From: Cellulomonas sp.
Lineage (GTDB): Bacteria > Actinomycetota > Actinomycetes > Actinomycetales > Cellulomonadaceae
NCBI RefSeq assembly: GCF_015234515.1
Contig: NZ_JADGMY010000011.1
Span: 1 to 64,000 of the forward strand
DNA: 64,000 nucleotides
Reading direction: 5' to 3'
The stretch's first letter is position 1, and every line of letters starts with the position of its first letter. Shown one piece after another: positions 1 through 9,387 of the stretch. Position numbers and translations under genes: made by a program. A model generated the notes under the pieces. The model did no database searches. It had not been told where the DNA came from and saw only the letters and a list, made by a program, of their open reading frames with translations.

Positions 1-90
1 CCCGGGCGCCCGCGCAGCCCAGGACCCGACGGCGCAGCACGGAGCCCGGGGTCGGTGCGCTGCACCGGTCCCCGGGCCCGACGTGCGTGC

Positions 91-810
91 TCAGTCCGCG
101 GTGCGCCGCAGGACCTCGGTGAGGCGGTTCGCGGCCGAGACCACGGCCGCGGCGTGCAGGCGGCCCGGCTGCCGTGAGAGCCGCTCGAGCGGTCCGGAGA
201 CCGACACGGCAGCGACGACGCGGCCGGACGGCCCGCGGACGGGTGCGGACACCGACGCGACGCCGACCTCGCGCTCCGAGACCGACTGCGCCCAGCCCCG
301 GCGCCGGACGCCCGACAGGATCGTCGCCGTGAACTTGGAGCCCTGCAGCCCACGGTGCAGCCGGTCGGGCTCCTCCCACGCCAGCAGCACCTGCGCGGCG
401 GACCCGGCCTGCATGGTGAGCGTCGCGCCGACGGGGATCGAGTCGCGCAGCCCGATGGGGCGCTCGGCGGCCGCCACGCAGATCCGCTGGTCGCCCTGAC
501 GGCGGTAGAGCTGTGCGCTCTCCCCGGTGTGGTCGCGCAGGAGCGCCAGGACGGGGCCGGCGGCGGCCAGCAGCCGATCCTCCCCGGCCGCGGTCGCGAG
601 CTCCGACAGGCGCGGCCCCAGCACGAACCTGCCCTGCAGGTCGCGCGCCACGAGACGGTGGTGCTCGAGCGCAACTGCGAGGCGATGGGCCGTCGGGCGT
701 GCAAGATGGGTGGCGGCGACGAGCTGTGCGAGGGTCGCGGGTCCGGCCTCCAGGGCGCTCAGCACCGACGCGGCCTTGTCCAGGACGCCGACTCCGCTAG
801 AGTTGTCCAT
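91..810 (-). CDS. ndgR: IclR-family regulator NdgR/LtbR of leucine biosynthesis
   Basis: This 239-aa protein has an N-terminal winged helix-turn-helix (about residues 9-55) and a C-terminal IclR effector-binding domain. The opening MDNSSGVGVLDKAA and the stretch GESAQLYRRQGD are typical of Streptomyces NdgR and corynebacterial LtbR. Those regulators control leuCD and other amino-acid genes, and nearly always sit divergent to leuC, as here. An open frame extends further upstream, but the ATG at 808-810 gives the family N-terminus. A -10-like CAATAT lies 6 nt before it, so the mRNA is probably leaderless. The effector is not evident from sequence. Identification is firm; the target set is inferred from orthologues and position. 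Confidence 0.93.
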   Translation of the reverse strand: MDNSSGVGVLDKAASVLSALEAGPATLAQLVAATHLARPTAHRLAVALEHHRLVARDLQGRFVLGPRLSELATAAGEDRLLAAAGPVLALLRDHTGESAQLYRRQGDQRICVAAAERPIGLRDSIPVGATLTMQAGSAAQVLLAWEEPDRLHRGLQGSKFTATILSGVRRRGWAQSVSEREVGVASVSAPVRGPSGRVVAAVSVSGPLERLSRQPGRLHAAAVVSAANRLTEVLRRTAD

Positions 811-822
811 AGGTCGATATTG
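811..822 (-). promoter_or_regulatory. ndgR -10 element, leaderless start
   Basis: On the minus strand CAATAT (822 down to 817) is followed by six bases and then the ndgR ATG. There is no Shine-Dalgarno. The spacing matches the leaderless pattern seen at many other genes in the window. Confidence 0.5.
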
Positions 823-825
823 GCG

Positions 826-840
826 TCTCGAAGGCTGAGA
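826..840. promoter_or_regulatory. Possible NdgR operator (small inverted repeat)
   Basis: TCTC (826-829) and GAGA (837-840) form a short dyad just upstream of the ndgR -10, inside the divergent ndgR-leuC region. Autoregulation and control of leuC from this interval are known for LtbR/NdgR, but the exact site is a guess from symmetry and position. Confidence 0.3.
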
Positions 841-928
841 TGCAAGCCGGAGGGCACATGGCCCTCGGCGGATGGTCATCGACTCGGTGACCCGGGAGGC
901 CCCCGCCCGGACGAGAGGAACGACGAAC

Positions 929-2392
929 ATGGCCGGCACGCTGGCGGAGAAGGTCTGGGAGGCGCACGTCGTGCGCCGTGGCACGGACGGTGCGCCGGAC
1001 CTGCTGTACATCGACCTGCACCTGGTGCACGAGGTCACGAGCCCGCAGGCCTTCGAGGGGCTCCGCCTCGCCGGTCGGCCGGTACGTCGTCCCGACCTCA
1101 CCCTCGCCACCGAGGACCACAACACGCCGACGCTCGACATCGACCTGCCGATCGCCGACCTGACCAGCCGGACACAGATCCAGACCCTGCGCAACAACGC
1201 GGCCGAGTTCGGCGTGCGGCTGCACTCGCTGGGCGACGCGGACCAGGGGATCGTGCACCAGGTGGGGCCGCAGCTGGGGCTCACGCAGCCCGGGCTGACC
1301 GTCGTCTGCGGCGACTCCCACACCTCGACGCACGGCGCGTTCGGCGCCCTCGCGTTCGGCATCGGCACGAGCGAGGTCGAGCACGTCCTCGCGACGCAGA
1401 CCCTGCCGCTGGCACCGTTCAAGACCATGGCGATCACCGTCAACGGCGCGCTCCCGATCGGCGCGAGCGCGAAGGACATCATCCTGGCGATCATCGCCAA
1501 GATCGGCACCGGCGGCGGCCAGGGCTACGTCCTGGAGTACCGCGGCGAGGCCATCCGCAACCTCTCGATGGAGGGGCGGATGACGATCTGCAACATGTCG
1601 ATCGAGGCCGGGGCCCGCGCGGGGATGATCGCGCCGGACGAGACCACGTTCGAGTACCTCAAGGGCCGCCCGCACGCTCCCGAGGGTGCCGACTGGGACG
1701 CGGCCGTCGAGTACTGGCGCACGCTGCGCACCGACGACGACGCGGTCTTCGACGCCGAGGTCGTGCTCGAGGCCGCCGACCTCGAGCCGTTCGTCACCTG
1801 GGGCACCAACCCCGGCCAGGGCCTGCCGCTGTCCGGCAACGTCCCGGTCCCGGAGGAGATCGCCGACGCCAACGAGCGCGTGGCCGCCGAGCGGGCGATC
1901 GAGTACATGGGCCTGGTCCCGGGACAGCCGCTGCGCGACATCAAGGTCGACACGGTCTTCATCGGCTCCTGCACCAACGGGCGCATCGAGGACCTGCGGG
2001 CCGTCGCCAAGCTCGTCAAGGACCGCAAGAAGGCCGACGACGTGCGCGTCCTCGTGGTCCCCGCCTCGGCGCGCGTGCGGCTGCAGGCCGAGGCCGAGGG
2101 GCTCGACCAGATCTTCCTCGACTTCGGTGCCGAGTGGCGCAACGCCGGCTGCTCGATGTGCCTCGGCATGAACCCCGACCAGCTCGCGCCGCAGGAGCGC
2201 TCGGCGTCGACGTCGAACCGCAACTTCGAGGGGCGCCAGGGCAAGGGTGGACGCACCCACCTCGTCTCGCCGCTCGTGGCGGCGGCCACGGCCATCCGCG
2301 GCACGCTGTCGTCCGTCGCCGACCTCGGCGCCGACGTGGCCGTGCCGGACGGCAGCCCGCTGACGCCCGACGACGCGCTGCAGACCGTCTGA
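929..2392 (+). CDS. leuC: 3-isopropylmalate dehydratase, large subunit
   Basis: This is the 487-aa aconitase-family subunit of isopropylmalate isomerase, which interconverts 2- and 3-isopropylmalate in leucine synthesis. The [4Fe-4S] ligands are visible: Cys348 in GSCTNGR, and Cys408 and Cys411 in NAGCSMC. Length is normal for the family. The ATG at 929 is preferred over an upstream in-frame ATG at 872 because it gives the standard MAGTLAEK start and follows a GAGAGGAAC ribosome site at 913-921. It lies divergent to ndgR and 28 bp ahead of leuD, its obligate partner subunit, so both are probably co-transcribed under NdgR control. Confidence 0.97.
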   Translation: MAGTLAEKVWEAHVVRRGTDGAPDLLYIDLHLVHEVTSPQAFEGLRLAGRPVRRPDLTLATEDHNTPTLDIDLPIADLTSRTQIQTLRNNAAEFGVRLHSLGDADQGIVHQVGPQLGLTQPGLTVVCGDSHTSTHGAFGALAFGIGTSEVEHVLATQTLPLAPFKTMAITVNGALPIGASAKDIILAIIAKIGTGGGQGYVLEYRGEAIRNLSMEGRMTICNMSIEAGARAGMIAPDETTFEYLKGRPHAPEGADWDAAVEYWRTLRTDDDAVFDAEVVLEAADLEPFVTWGTNPGQGLPLSGNVPVPEEIADANERVAAERAIEYMGLVPGQPLRDIKVDTVFIGSCTNGRIEDLRAVAKLVKDRKKADDVRVLVVPASARVRLQAEAEGLDQIFLDFGAEWRNAGCSMCLGMNPDQLAPQERSASTSNRNFEGRQGKGGRTHLVSPLVAAATAIRGTLSSVADLGADVAVPDGSPLTPDDALQTV

Positions 2393-2420
2393 CGCCCCCC
2401 GAGACCCAGGTAGGAACATC

Positions 2421-3089
2421 ATGGAGAAGTTCACCCAGCACACCGGGGTCGGCGTCCCGCTGCGTCGCAGCAACGTCGACACCGACCAGATCATCCCCGC
2501 CGTGTACCTCAAGCGGGTCACGCGCACGGGGTTCGAGGACGCCCTGTTCGCCGCCTGGCGGGGCGACCCTGCCTTCCTGCTCAACCAGGACGCCTACCGG
2601 TCCGGGTCGGTCCTCGTGGCCGGGCCCGACTTCGGCACCGGCTCGTCGCGTGAGCACGCCGTGTGGGCGCTGAAGGACTACGGCTTCCGGGTCGTGATCT
2701 CGGCACGGTTCGCGGACATCTTCCGCGGCAACTCCGGCAAGCAGGGGCTCCTCGCGGCGCAGGTCGCCCAGGAGGACGTCGAGCTGCTCTGGAAGATCCT
2801 CGAGACCAGCCCGGGCACCGAGGTGACGGTCGACCTCGCGTCCCGGACGGTGACGTGCGACGACGTCGTCGTGCCGTTCCAGGTCGACGACTACACGCGC
2901 TGGCGCCTCATGGAGGGGCTCGACGACATCGGGCTCACGCTGCAGCACGCCGACGAGATCACCGAGTTCGAGCAGCACCGGGAGTCCTGGCGTCCGGCGA
3001 CGCTGCCTGCCAAGCACCTGCCGCCGGTGGCCGTCCGGCCCGCACGCCCGGTCGTGACCGTGGACCTCGGTCCGACGCGCGGCGCCTGA
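2421..3089 (+). CDS. leuD: 3-isopropylmalate dehydratase, small subunit
   Basis: This 222-aa subunit completes the LeuCD isomerase. It opens with [27 protein letters not shown], in pieces characteristic of LeuD, and carries the swivel-domain motif [10 protein letters not shown] around residues 74-83. It starts 28 bp after leuC, with AGGTAGG upstream. The C-terminus is slightly longer than in many LeuD proteins and is proline- and arginine-rich. A GC-rich dyad follows the gene. Confidence 0.97.
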   Translation: MEKFTQHTGVGVPLRRSNVDTDQIIPAVYLKRVTRTGFEDALFAAWRGDPAFLLNQDAYRSGSVLVAGPDFGTGSSREHAVWALKDYGFRVVISARFADIFRGNSGKQGLLAAQVAQEDVELLWKILETSPGTEVTVDLASRTVTCDDVVVPFQVDDYTRWRLMEGLDDIGLTLQHADEITEFEQHRESWRPATLPAKHLPPVAVRPARPVVTVDLGPTRGA

Positions 3090-3124
3090 GCTCACCGACG
3101 CCCCTGACCTGGGGTGTCGCCGGG

Positions 3125-3156
3125 GGCGGGCGCGCGGTTGCGACCGGGCGCCCGCC
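3125..3156 (+). terminator. Possible leuCD terminator hairpin
   Basis: A 9-bp perfect stem (3125-3133 with 3148-3156) lies 36 bp after leuD. There is no T-run, which is common in high-GC actinobacteria. Termination is inferred from position only. Confidence 0.4.
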
Positions 3157-3243
3157 CGCGCCGGTTGTGAGGGTTCTGCGAGGACCGCAGATCAAGACAC
3201 GCAGATGGAGCGCGGGGGCCGCTCCGTGGGAGACGATGTGCAC

Positions 3244-4575
3244 ATGAGCGACCTGCTGTACGTCGACGGTGGCAACCCGCTGAGGGGCGGCATCACCGTC
3301 CGAGGGGCCAAGAACTTCGTCTCCAAGGCGATGGTCGCCGCACTCCTCGGCGAGACGCCGAGCGAGCTGCGCAACGTGCCGCAGATCCGGGACGTCGCCG
3401 TGGTGTCCGGCCTGCTCCGGCTGCACGGTGTGAAGGTCGAGATCGACGACGACGCCGGCACCATCAGCCTCGACCCGACGGACGTCGAGTCCGCACACGT
3501 GGCGGACATCGACGCGCACGCGGGGTCCAGCCGCATCCCGATCCTCTTCTGCGGCCCGCTGCTGCACCGCCTCGGGGAGGCCTTCATCCCCGACCTCGGT
3601 GGGTGCCGCATCGGCGACCGGCCGATCAACTTCCACCTCGACATCCTGCGCCAGTTCGGTGCGGTGGTGGACAAGACCGACAACGGCATCCGGATCCGCG
3701 CGCCGTACCGCCTGCAGGGCACGAAGATCGCGCTGCCGTACCCCAGCGTGGGGGCGACCGAGCAGCTGCTGCTGACCGCGGTGCGCGCCGAGGGCATCAC
3801 CGAGCTGGCGAACGCGGCGATCGAGCCCGAGATCATGGATCTCATCAACGTGCTGCAGAAGATGGGCGCGATCATCTCGGTCGACACCGACCGGGTGATC
3901 CGGATCGAGGGCGTCGACCGGCTCGTGGGATTCCAGCACACGGCGCTGGCCGACCGCATCGAGGCCGCCTCCTGGGCGTCCGCCGCGCTCGCGACCGGCG
4001 GTGACGTGTACGTGCGCGGGGCCACCCAGCCGGAGATGACCACGTTCCTCAACACGTTCCGCAAGGTCGGCGGCGAGTTCGCGATCGACGACGACGGCAT
4101 CCGGTTCTTCCACCCGGGCGGCGACCTGCGCTCGCTCCAGCTCGAGACCGACGTGCACCCCGGGTTCATGACCGACTGGCAGCAGCCGCTCGTCGTGGCG
4201 CTCACGCAGGCGCGTGGACTGTCGATCGTCCACGAGACCGTGTACGAGAACCGCTTCGGGTTCGTCGACGCGCTCGTCGGCATGGGGGCCACCATCCAGG
4301 TCTACAAGGAGTGCCTGGGCGGGCGACCGTGCCGCTTCGGTCAGCGCAACTTCTACCACTCGGCCGTCATCTCGGGTCCCACGCCCCTGTCGGCGGCCGA
4401 GATCGAGGTGCCCGACCTGCGGGGCGGGTTCAGCCACCTGATCGCCGCGCTCGCGGCCAAGGGCACGTCGGCGGTGCGGGGCATCAGCCTGATCGACCGC
4501 GGCTACGAGCGGTTCACCGACAAGCTCGAGGCACTCGGGGCGCAGTTCAGCCGCGAGGACACCGGGCGTCGCTGA
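3244..4575 (+). CDS. murA: UDP-N-acetylglucosamine 1-carboxyvinyltransferase
   Basis: This 443-aa enzyme transfers enolpyruvyl from PEP to UDP-GlcNAc, the first committed step of peptidoglycan synthesis. It matches the Streptomyces-type MurA clade (RGAKNFVSKAMVAALLG near the N-terminus, SSRIPILFCGPLLHR mid-protein). Cys121 in GGCRIGDRP aligns with the catalytic Cys115 of E. coli, the fosfomycin target; mycobacteria have Asp there. The conserved end motif DLRGGFSHL...DRGYER is intact. ATG 3244 gives the family start; a longer in-frame ORF begins at 3205. A weak -10 (GACGAT, 3232-3237) six bases upstream suggests a leaderless mRNA. A second MurA-like gene elsewhere would be usual in this group. 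Confidence 0.93.
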   Translation: MSDLLYVDGGNPLRGGITVRGAKNFVSKAMVAALLGETPSELRNVPQIRDVAVVSGLLRLHGVKVEIDDDAGTISLDPTDVESAHVADIDAHAGSSRIPILFCGPLLHRLGEAFIPDLGGCRIGDRPINFHLDILRQFGAVVDKTDNGIRIRAPYRLQGTKIALPYPSVGATEQLLLTAVRAEGITELANAAIEPEIMDLINVLQKMGAIISVDTDRVIRIEGVDRLVGFQHTALADRIEAASWASAALATGGDVYVRGATQPEMTTFLNTFRKVGGEFAIDDDGIRFFHPGGDLRSLQLETDVHPGFMTDWQQPLVVALTQARGLSIVHETVYENRFGFVDALVGMGATIQVYKECLGGRPCRFGQRNFYHSAVISGPTPLSAAEIEVPDLRGGFSHLIAALAAKGTSAVRGISLIDRGYERFTDKLEALGAQFSREDTGRR

Positions 4576-4610
4576 CCCGGACGGCGGACCGCGAGCGGCC
4601 CCGCCCCGGC

Positions 4611-4624
4611 TACCATCGGTTCCC
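4611..4624 (+). promoter_or_regulatory. -10 element for plsC-gpsA, leaderless start
   Basis: TACCAT (4611-4616) is followed by eight bases and then GTG 4625, with no Shine-Dalgarno. It is the only promoter-like signal between murA and the acyltransferase. Confidence 0.5.
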
Positions 4625-5359
4625 GTGCCGTCGCCGTCGCGCTCCAACCTCGCCTACCGCAACGTCGCACGGATCGTGCGTGCGCTCCTGTTCGCGACGA
4701 CCCGCCCTGACTGGCACGGTGCCGAGCACCTGCCCGCCGAGGGCGGGTTCATCGCCGTGGCCAACCACATGACCGAGGTGGACCCGCTGACGTTCGCGCA
4801 CTACCTGTGGGACCACGGGCACGTGCCCCGCGTGCTGGCCAAGTCGTCGTTGTTCCGCGTGCCCGTCGTCGGACCGCTCCTGCGGGCCACGGGGCAGATC
4901 CCCGTCCACCGTGAGACCGCCGCTGCGGGGGACTCCCTGCGGTCGGCCGTCACGGCCGTCGAGGCGGGGGAGTGCGTCGCGGTCTTCCCCGAGGGGACGC
5001 TCACGCGGGACCCCGACCTGTGGCCCATGACGGGCCGCACCGGTGTGGCCCGTCTGGCGCTGACGACCCGTGCGCCCGTCGTGCCCGTCGCGCAGTGGGG
5101 CATGCAGGACCTGCTGGCGCCCTACGGCAAGGTGCTCAAGCCCTTCCCTCGCAAGAAGGCCACGGTCGTGGCGGGGCCGCCTGTCGACCTGTCCGACCTG
5201 TACGACCGGCCGCAGGACACCGCGACGCTGCGCGAGGCCACCGACCGCGTCATGTCGGCCATCACGGACCTTCTCGAGCAGGTCCGCGGCGAGCAGGCGC
5301 CCGCCGAGCGGTACGACATGCGCCGCAGGCGCGCGGCCGGCGACGAGGCGGCGGCGTGA
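4625..5359 (+). CDS. plsC: 1-acyl-sn-glycerol-3-phosphate acyltransferase (PlsC family)
   Basis: This 244-aa membrane-associated acyltransferase probably makes phosphatidic acid from lysophosphatidic acid. The catalytic HX4D motif is NHMTEVD with His48 and Asp53, and the glycerol-phosphate binding block FPEGTLTRD starts near residue 121. The GTG start is supported by an adjacent -10 hexamer. Its stop overlaps the GTG of gpsA by 4 bp, so an acyltransferase and the enzyme supplying glycerol-3-phosphate are translationally coupled. The exact acyl acceptor cannot be read from sequence. Confidence 0.88.
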   Translation: MPSPSRSNLAYRNVARIVRALLFATTRPDWHGAEHLPAEGGFIAVANHMTEVDPLTFAHYLWDHGHVPRVLAKSSLFRVPVVGPLLRATGQIPVHRETAAAGDSLRSAVTAVEAGECVAVFPEGTLTRDPDLWPMTGRTGVARLALTTRAPVVPVAQWGMQDLLAPYGKVLKPFPRKKATVVAGPPVDLSDLYDRPQDTATLREATDRVMSAITDLLEQVRGEQAPAERYDMRRRRAAGDEAAA

Positions 5360-6375
5360 GCGCGCAGGACGCCCCGCTGCGCGCCACGGTGCTCGGCTCC
5401 GGCAGCTGGGGGACGACGTTCGCGGCGGTCCTGGCCGACGCGGGCTGCTCGGTCACCGTGTGGGGGCGCGATGCGGCGACGGTGGAGGAGATCGCGCGCG
5501 ACGGCCGCAACACGCGCTACCTGCCGGGCATCGAGCTGCCCGCCGGGGTGACGGCCACGCTCGACGCACGCGCCGCCGTGGCCGACGCCGACGTGCTCGC
5601 GGTCGCCGTCCCGTCGCAGCGGGCGCGCGAGGTCCTGGCCCCGCTCGCGGACGCGCTGCCCGCGCACGCGGTGGTCGTCTCCCTGATGAAGGGTGTCGAG
5701 CTGGACACCGACCAGCGGATGAGCGAGGTGGTGGCGCAGAGCCTGCGCATCGACGCGAGCCGTGTCGCAGTGCTGTCGGGGCCCAACCTCGCGCGGGAGA
5801 TCGCGCAGCGCCAGCCGACGGCCACCGTCGTCGCGTCGACGAGCGACGCGACCGCCCAGCTCGTCGCACGTGCGTGCGCCTCCTCGTACTTCCGGCCGTA
5901 CACCAACCCCGACGTCGTGGGCGTGGAGCTGTGCGGTGCCGTCAAGAACGTCATCGCGCTCGCGGTCGGGATCTCGCAGGGCCGGGGGATGGGCTTCAAC
6001 ACGATGGCGACCGTCATCACGCGCGGCCTGGTGGAGATCGCGCGGCTGGGGCTCGCGCTGGGGGCCGACGCGGACACGTTCCCGGGTCTCGCCGGGATGG
6101 GTGACCTCATGGCGACCTGTGCGTCCCCGGACTCGCGCAACCACACCCTCGGTGTGCACATCGGGCGCGGCATGAGCCTCGACGAGGCCGTCGTCGCGAC
6201 GGGCGGCACCGCCGAGGGGGTCAAGTCGTGCCGCTCGGTGCTCGCGCTCGCGACCTCGTTGGGCGTCGAGATGCCGATCACGTCGGCGGTGGTGCAGGTG
6301 CTGCACGAGGACCTGCCGGTCGACCGCCTCGCCGGGCTCCTGCTGGCGCGCCCGCACAAGGCGGAGCGGGTCTGA
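5356..6375 (+). CDS. gpsA: Glycerol-3-phosphate dehydrogenase [NAD(P)+]
   Basis: This 339-aa cytosolic enzyme reduces dihydroxyacetone phosphate to sn-glycerol-3-phosphate for phospholipid synthesis. The N-terminal Rossmann motif GSGSWGTTFA and the catalytic lysine (about Lys197, in AVKNVIALAVGI) are present, and the C-terminal GMGDLMATC block is typical. The GTG start lies inside the plsC stop (GTGA overlap). The open frame extends much further upstream, but that part is the shadow of plsC. Confidence 0.95.
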   Translation: MSAQDAPLRATVLGSGSWGTTFAAVLADAGCSVTVWGRDAATVEEIARDGRNTRYLPGIELPAGVTATLDARAAVADADVLAVAVPSQRAREVLAPLADALPAHAVVVSLMKGVELDTDQRMSEVVAQSLRIDASRVAVLSGPNLAREIAQRQPTATVVASTSDATAQLVARACASSYFRPYTNPDVVGVELCGAVKNVIALAVGISQGRGMGFNTMATVITRGLVEIARLGLALGADADTFPGLAGMGDLMATCASPDSRNHTLGVHIGRGMSLDEAVVATGGTAEGVKSCRSVLALATSLGVEMPITSAVVQVLHEDLPVDRLAGLLLARPHKAERV

Positions 6376-6423
6376 CCGACAGGGGCTCGGACGACGGAGC
6401 GTCAGGTCCCTCGCCCGAAGGGG

Positions 6424-7656
6424 TCAGACCCAGGTCGTGCGCCCCGCCGCCCGCAGTGCGCCGTCCAGGTCCGTCCACAGGTCCTCGACGTCCTCGATCC
6501 CGACGGACAGGCGCACGAGGTCCTCTGGCACGGTCGGTGACTCGGTCGCGAACCGGCGGCGGCGCTCGAGCGTCGACTCGACCCCGCCCAGGCTCGTGGC
6601 CGGCACCCACAGGGCGACCGCGTCGACGAGCGCGTCGGCACCGGCAGGGCCGCCGACGGGCCGCAGCCCGATGATCGCCCCGAAACCGTCCATCTGGGCC
6701 GCGGCACGCGCGTGGCCCGGGTCGTCCGCGAGGCCGGGGTAGCGGACCTCGACGACCTGCGGGTGGGTCGCGAGCCGGCGCGCGAGCTCGCCCGCGTTGG
6801 CCTGGGCCCGCTCGACGCGCAGGGCGAGGGTGCGCAGGCCCCGCAGCGCGAGCCACACCTCGAACGGCCCGGCGATCGCGCCGTGGGTGGTCCGGTGGGC
6901 GACGATCCGCGCGTGCAGGTCGTCGTCGTCCGTCACCGTGGCCCCGAGCACGACGTCGGAGTGCCCCGCGAGGTACTTGGTGACCGAGTGCACGACGACG
7001 TCCGCGCCCAGGGCGAGGGGTCGCTGCACCAGGGGGGTGGCGAAGGTGTTGTCGACCACGACGACCGCCCCGGCGTCGTGCGCCGCCGTGACCAGCGCAG
7101 GGACGTCCGCGACCTCGAGCATCGGGTTGGTCGGGGACTCCAGCCACAGCATCGCGGCGGGCTCGTCCTGCCCGCGCACCGCGGCGACCACCGCGTCCGT
7201 GTCCGCGACGTCGACGGCGTCGACGCGCAGCAGACCGCGCTCCGCCTGCTCGCGCAGCAGCACGAGCGTGACCTGGTACGCGTGCCGCGGCACGACGACG
7301 CGCCCGCCGACCGGCACGAGGGCCAGGACCGCGTCGATGGCCGCCATGCCGGAGGCGAACACGGTGGCGGGCGGACCGTCGACCCGCCGGGCGGTGGCGG
7401 CGTGGTCGGTGCGCTCCAGGGCGGCGAGCGCGTCCTCGAACGGCTCCCACGCAGGGGTGCCGATGCGGCCGTAGAGGTGCTCGCCGGGCGCCGGCGCGCC
7501 CTGGGAGACGAAGGTCGAGGTGAGCACCAGCGGGGGGTTGAGGCTGCCGCCGGGCACCCGGGCGGGACGTCCCGCGCTGACGGCGAGCGTGCGGGGGGAC
7601 ACCCCGGACGGGTGCGCGGGTCGAAGGGCCGGGGAGTCGGGCGCCGGGGTCGTCAC
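6424..7656 (-). CDS. metB: Cys/Met-metabolism PLP enzyme, probably cystathionine gamma-synthase
   Basis: This 410-aa fold-type I PLP enzyme belongs to the transsulfuration family. The Schiff-base lysine is Lys227 in SVTKYLAGHSD, and PRHAYQVT and WLESPTNP are the usual cofactor-binding blocks. The family covers cystathionine synthases and lyases and O-acylhomoserine sulfhydrylases, and substrate choice is not safe from sequence alone. Cystathionine gamma-synthase is the best guess. GTG 7656 is chosen because TACCCT lies 7 nt upstream, giving a leaderless start; the longer frame to 7809 overlaps ddl. It converges on gpsA and diverges from ddl. Confidence 0.82.
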   Translation of the reverse strand: MTTPAPDSPALRPAHPSGVSPRTLAVSAGRPARVPGGSLNPPLVLTSTFVSQGAPAPGEHLYGRIGTPAWEPFEDALAALERTDHAATARRVDGPPATVFASGMAAIDAVLALVPVGGRVVVPRHAYQVTLVLLREQAERGLLRVDAVDVADTDAVVAAVRGQDEPAAMLWLESPTNPMLEVADVPALVTAAHDAGAVVVVDNTFATPLVQRPLALGADVVVHSVTKYLAGHSDVVLGATVTDDDDLHARIVAHRTTHGAIAGPFEVWLALRGLRTLALRVERAQANAGELARRLATHPQVVEVRYPGLADDPGHARAAAQMDGFGAIIGLRPVGGPAGADALVDAVALWVPATSLGGVESTLERRRRFATESPTVPEDLVRLSVGIEDVEDLWTDLDGALRAAGRTTWV

Positions 7657-7730
7657 GCGTCGCAGGGTACGCCGGACGGGACCGCTCGCGGGCGTCCGGG
7701 GGGCGACCGGGAGGGTAGGGTCTGTGCGCG
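7657..7730. promoter_or_regulatory. Divergent metB/ddl promoter region
   Basis: On the minus strand TACCCT (7669 down to 7664) stands 7 nt before the metB GTG. On the plus strand TAGGGT (7716-7721) stands 9 nt before the ddl ATG. Neither gene has a convincing Shine-Dalgarno, so both are probably leaderless or nearly so. Confidence 0.45.
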
Positions 7731-8903
7731 ATGGACGCCACGAGGATCCCCCCGGCCGACGACGGCACACCCACCCACGGTGACGGTCCCACGGCGGCTC
7801 GTCGCCCACGGGTCATGGTGCTCTTCGGGGGACGCTCCGGCGAGCACGCGATCAGCTGCGCGACCGCCGGTGGCGTGCTGCGTGCGATCGACCGGGACCG
7901 GTACGACGTCGTCGCGGTCGGGATCACGCGCGCCGGGCAGTGGGTGCTCGCGGACGACGACCCGGACCACTGGGCCATCCGCGACGGGCGGCTCCCGCAG
8001 GTCGAGGACACGTCGACGCACGTGCTGCTGCCGCAGGGCACCACCGACCGTGAGGTGCAGGTGCTGCGCGACGGGCGGCTGGAGACCCCGCTGGAGGCCG
8101 TGGACGTGGTCTTCCCGCTGCTGCACGGGCCGTTCGGCGAGGACGGCACCCTGCAGGGACTGCTCGAGCTCGCCGACGTGCGTTACGTGGGGTCCGGCGT
8201 GCTGGCGTCCGCGGTCGGCATGGACAAGCACATGATGAAGCTCGTGCTGGCCGGCTCCGGGCTGCGGATCGGTCCGTTCCGCGTGCTGCCGGCGGGTCGC
8301 ACCGTGGACGCGCAGACCGTGGACACCCTCGTCGCGGAGCTCGGTCTGCCGCTGTTCGTCAAGCCCGCACGCGCCGGGTCCAGCCTGGGGATCACGCGCG
8401 TCCAGGACCCGGCCGAGCTGCCGGCGGCGATCGCCGCGGCCCGCGAGCACGATCCCAAGGTCATCGTCGAGGCGGCGCTCGTCGGCCGCGAGATCGAGTG
8501 CGGCGTCCTCGGTGGCCGCGCGGGCTCGCCCGCGCGCGCCTCCCTGCCGGGGGAGATCGTCGTGACGGACGCACGTCACGCCTTCTACGACTTCGAGGCG
8601 AAGTACCTCGACGAGGCGGGTGTGACGCTCGCCTGCCCGGCCGAGCTCGCCCCGGAGGTCGTGGCGCGCGTGCAGGACGTCGCCGTGCGGGCGTTCGAGG
8701 CCGTCGGGTGCGAGGGCCTCGCGCGCGTCGACGTGTTCGTGGGCCACGACGGTGAGGTCGTCGTCAACGAGATCAACACCATGCCCGGGTTCACGCCCTA
8801 CTCGATGTACCCGCGGATGTGGGAGGTCTCGGGACTCGGCTACGACGAGCTCGTCGACGAGCTCGTCGGCCTCGCGCTCGAGCGACCCCTCGGCCTGCGC
8901 TGA
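7731..8903 (+). CDS. ddl: D-alanine--D-alanine ligase
   Basis: This 390-aa ATP-grasp ligase makes the D-Ala-D-Ala dipeptide for peptidoglycan. VLFGGRSGEHAIS is the N-terminal Ddl signature, FPLLHGPFGEDGTLQG is the substrate loop, and NEINTMPGFTPYSMYP ends the ATP-grasp core. The first ~24 residues are a proline-rich extension not needed for the fold. It shares this neighbourhood with murA, and the ddl-DUF3515-thiL order is common in actinobacteria. Vancomycin-type D-Ala-D-Lac specificity is not suggested. Confidence 0.95.
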   Translation: MDATRIPPADDGTPTHGDGPTAARRPRVMVLFGGRSGEHAISCATAGGVLRAIDRDRYDVVAVGITRAGQWVLADDDPDHWAIRDGRLPQVEDTSTHVLLPQGTTDREVQVLRDGRLETPLEAVDVVFPLLHGPFGEDGTLQGLLELADVRYVGSGVLASAVGMDKHMMKLVLAGSGLRIGPFRVLPAGRTVDAQTVDTLVAELGLPLFVKPARAGSSLGITRVQDPAELPAAIAAAREHDPKVIVEAALVGREIECGVLGGRAGSPARASLPGEIVVTDARHAFYDFEAKYLDEAGVTLACPAELAPEVVARVQDVAVRAFEAVGCEGLARVDVFVGHDGEVVVNEINTMPGFTPYSMYPRMWEVSGLGYDELVDELVGLALERPLGLR

Positions 8904-8913
8904 GCCGTCGGCG

Positions 8914-9387
8914 TCACAGGCAGGAGCGCTGCTGCTCCGTCAGCGCGACGGCGGGGCCCAGCAGGTCGACGAACGCCGTCGAGCGCGTCGTCGCGACGGC
9001 CTGCGGGACCACGACCTGCACCGCGGGCTCGCGCCCGTAGGTCGTGAAGGTCCAGTCGCCGTCGTCCTCGACGACCACCCAGTCGATCGTCGGGCCCCGG
9101 GGTGTGCTCACGGACTGGCACCGTTCGGTCGTCGGCCCCAGCGGCTCGACCCCGCACCGCAGGACGACGGCCGACCGCGGGTCGCCCCACGCGGACGTCG
9201 CCTGCGCGTCGGTGTCGACCTGCTCCAGCCCCTCGCCGAGCGACCGCGGCAGGGCCAGCACGACCGAGGCGCACACGGGGTCGGTCGCGAACGGTGCGAC
9301 GCTGACGGGGACGGTGGGTGCGCACGCGGACAGGACGACGAGCGCGCACGCCGCTGCGGTGGTCGCGACGGTGGGGCGGTGGAGCAC
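8914..9387 (-). CDS. DUF3515 family lipoprotein
   Basis: This 157-aa secreted protein has a short positively charged start, a hydrophobic run and a lipobox-like LSAC with the Cys near residue 22, so it is probably a lipoprotein. The mature part contains conserved cysteines (PVCASVV, LRCGVEP, TERCQSV) typical of DUF3515, a family of unknown function found next to ddl and thiL in many actinobacteria. It converges with ddl (10-bp gap) and diverges from thiL. The GTG at 9387 is preceded at 6 nt by a TAGCGT -10. Function unknown. Confidence 0.8.
   Translation of the reverse strand: MLHRPTVATTAAACALVVLSACAPTVPVSVAPFATDPVCASVVLALPRSLGEGLEQVDTDAQATSAWGDPRSAVVLRCGVEPLGPTTERCQSVSTPRGPTIDWVVVEDDGDWTFTTYGREPAVQVVVPQAVATTRSTAFVDLLGPAVALTEQQRSCL

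Noticed and set aside
1-90. tRNA or gltX-linked RNA gene expected near ndgR
   Set aside because: No cloverleaf was found in the 90 bp available; the upstream neighbour lies outside the window.
83-2673. Long overlapping frames in several readings across leuCD, with Arg/Ala/Pro-rich products
   Set aside because: They are GC-rich shadow frames of the leuCD genes; no start signals or recognisable domains.
6278-8149. Alternative 623-codon minus-strand frame over the metB gene
   Set aside because: The PLP-lysine motif lies in the 6424-7656 frame; this one has no motif.
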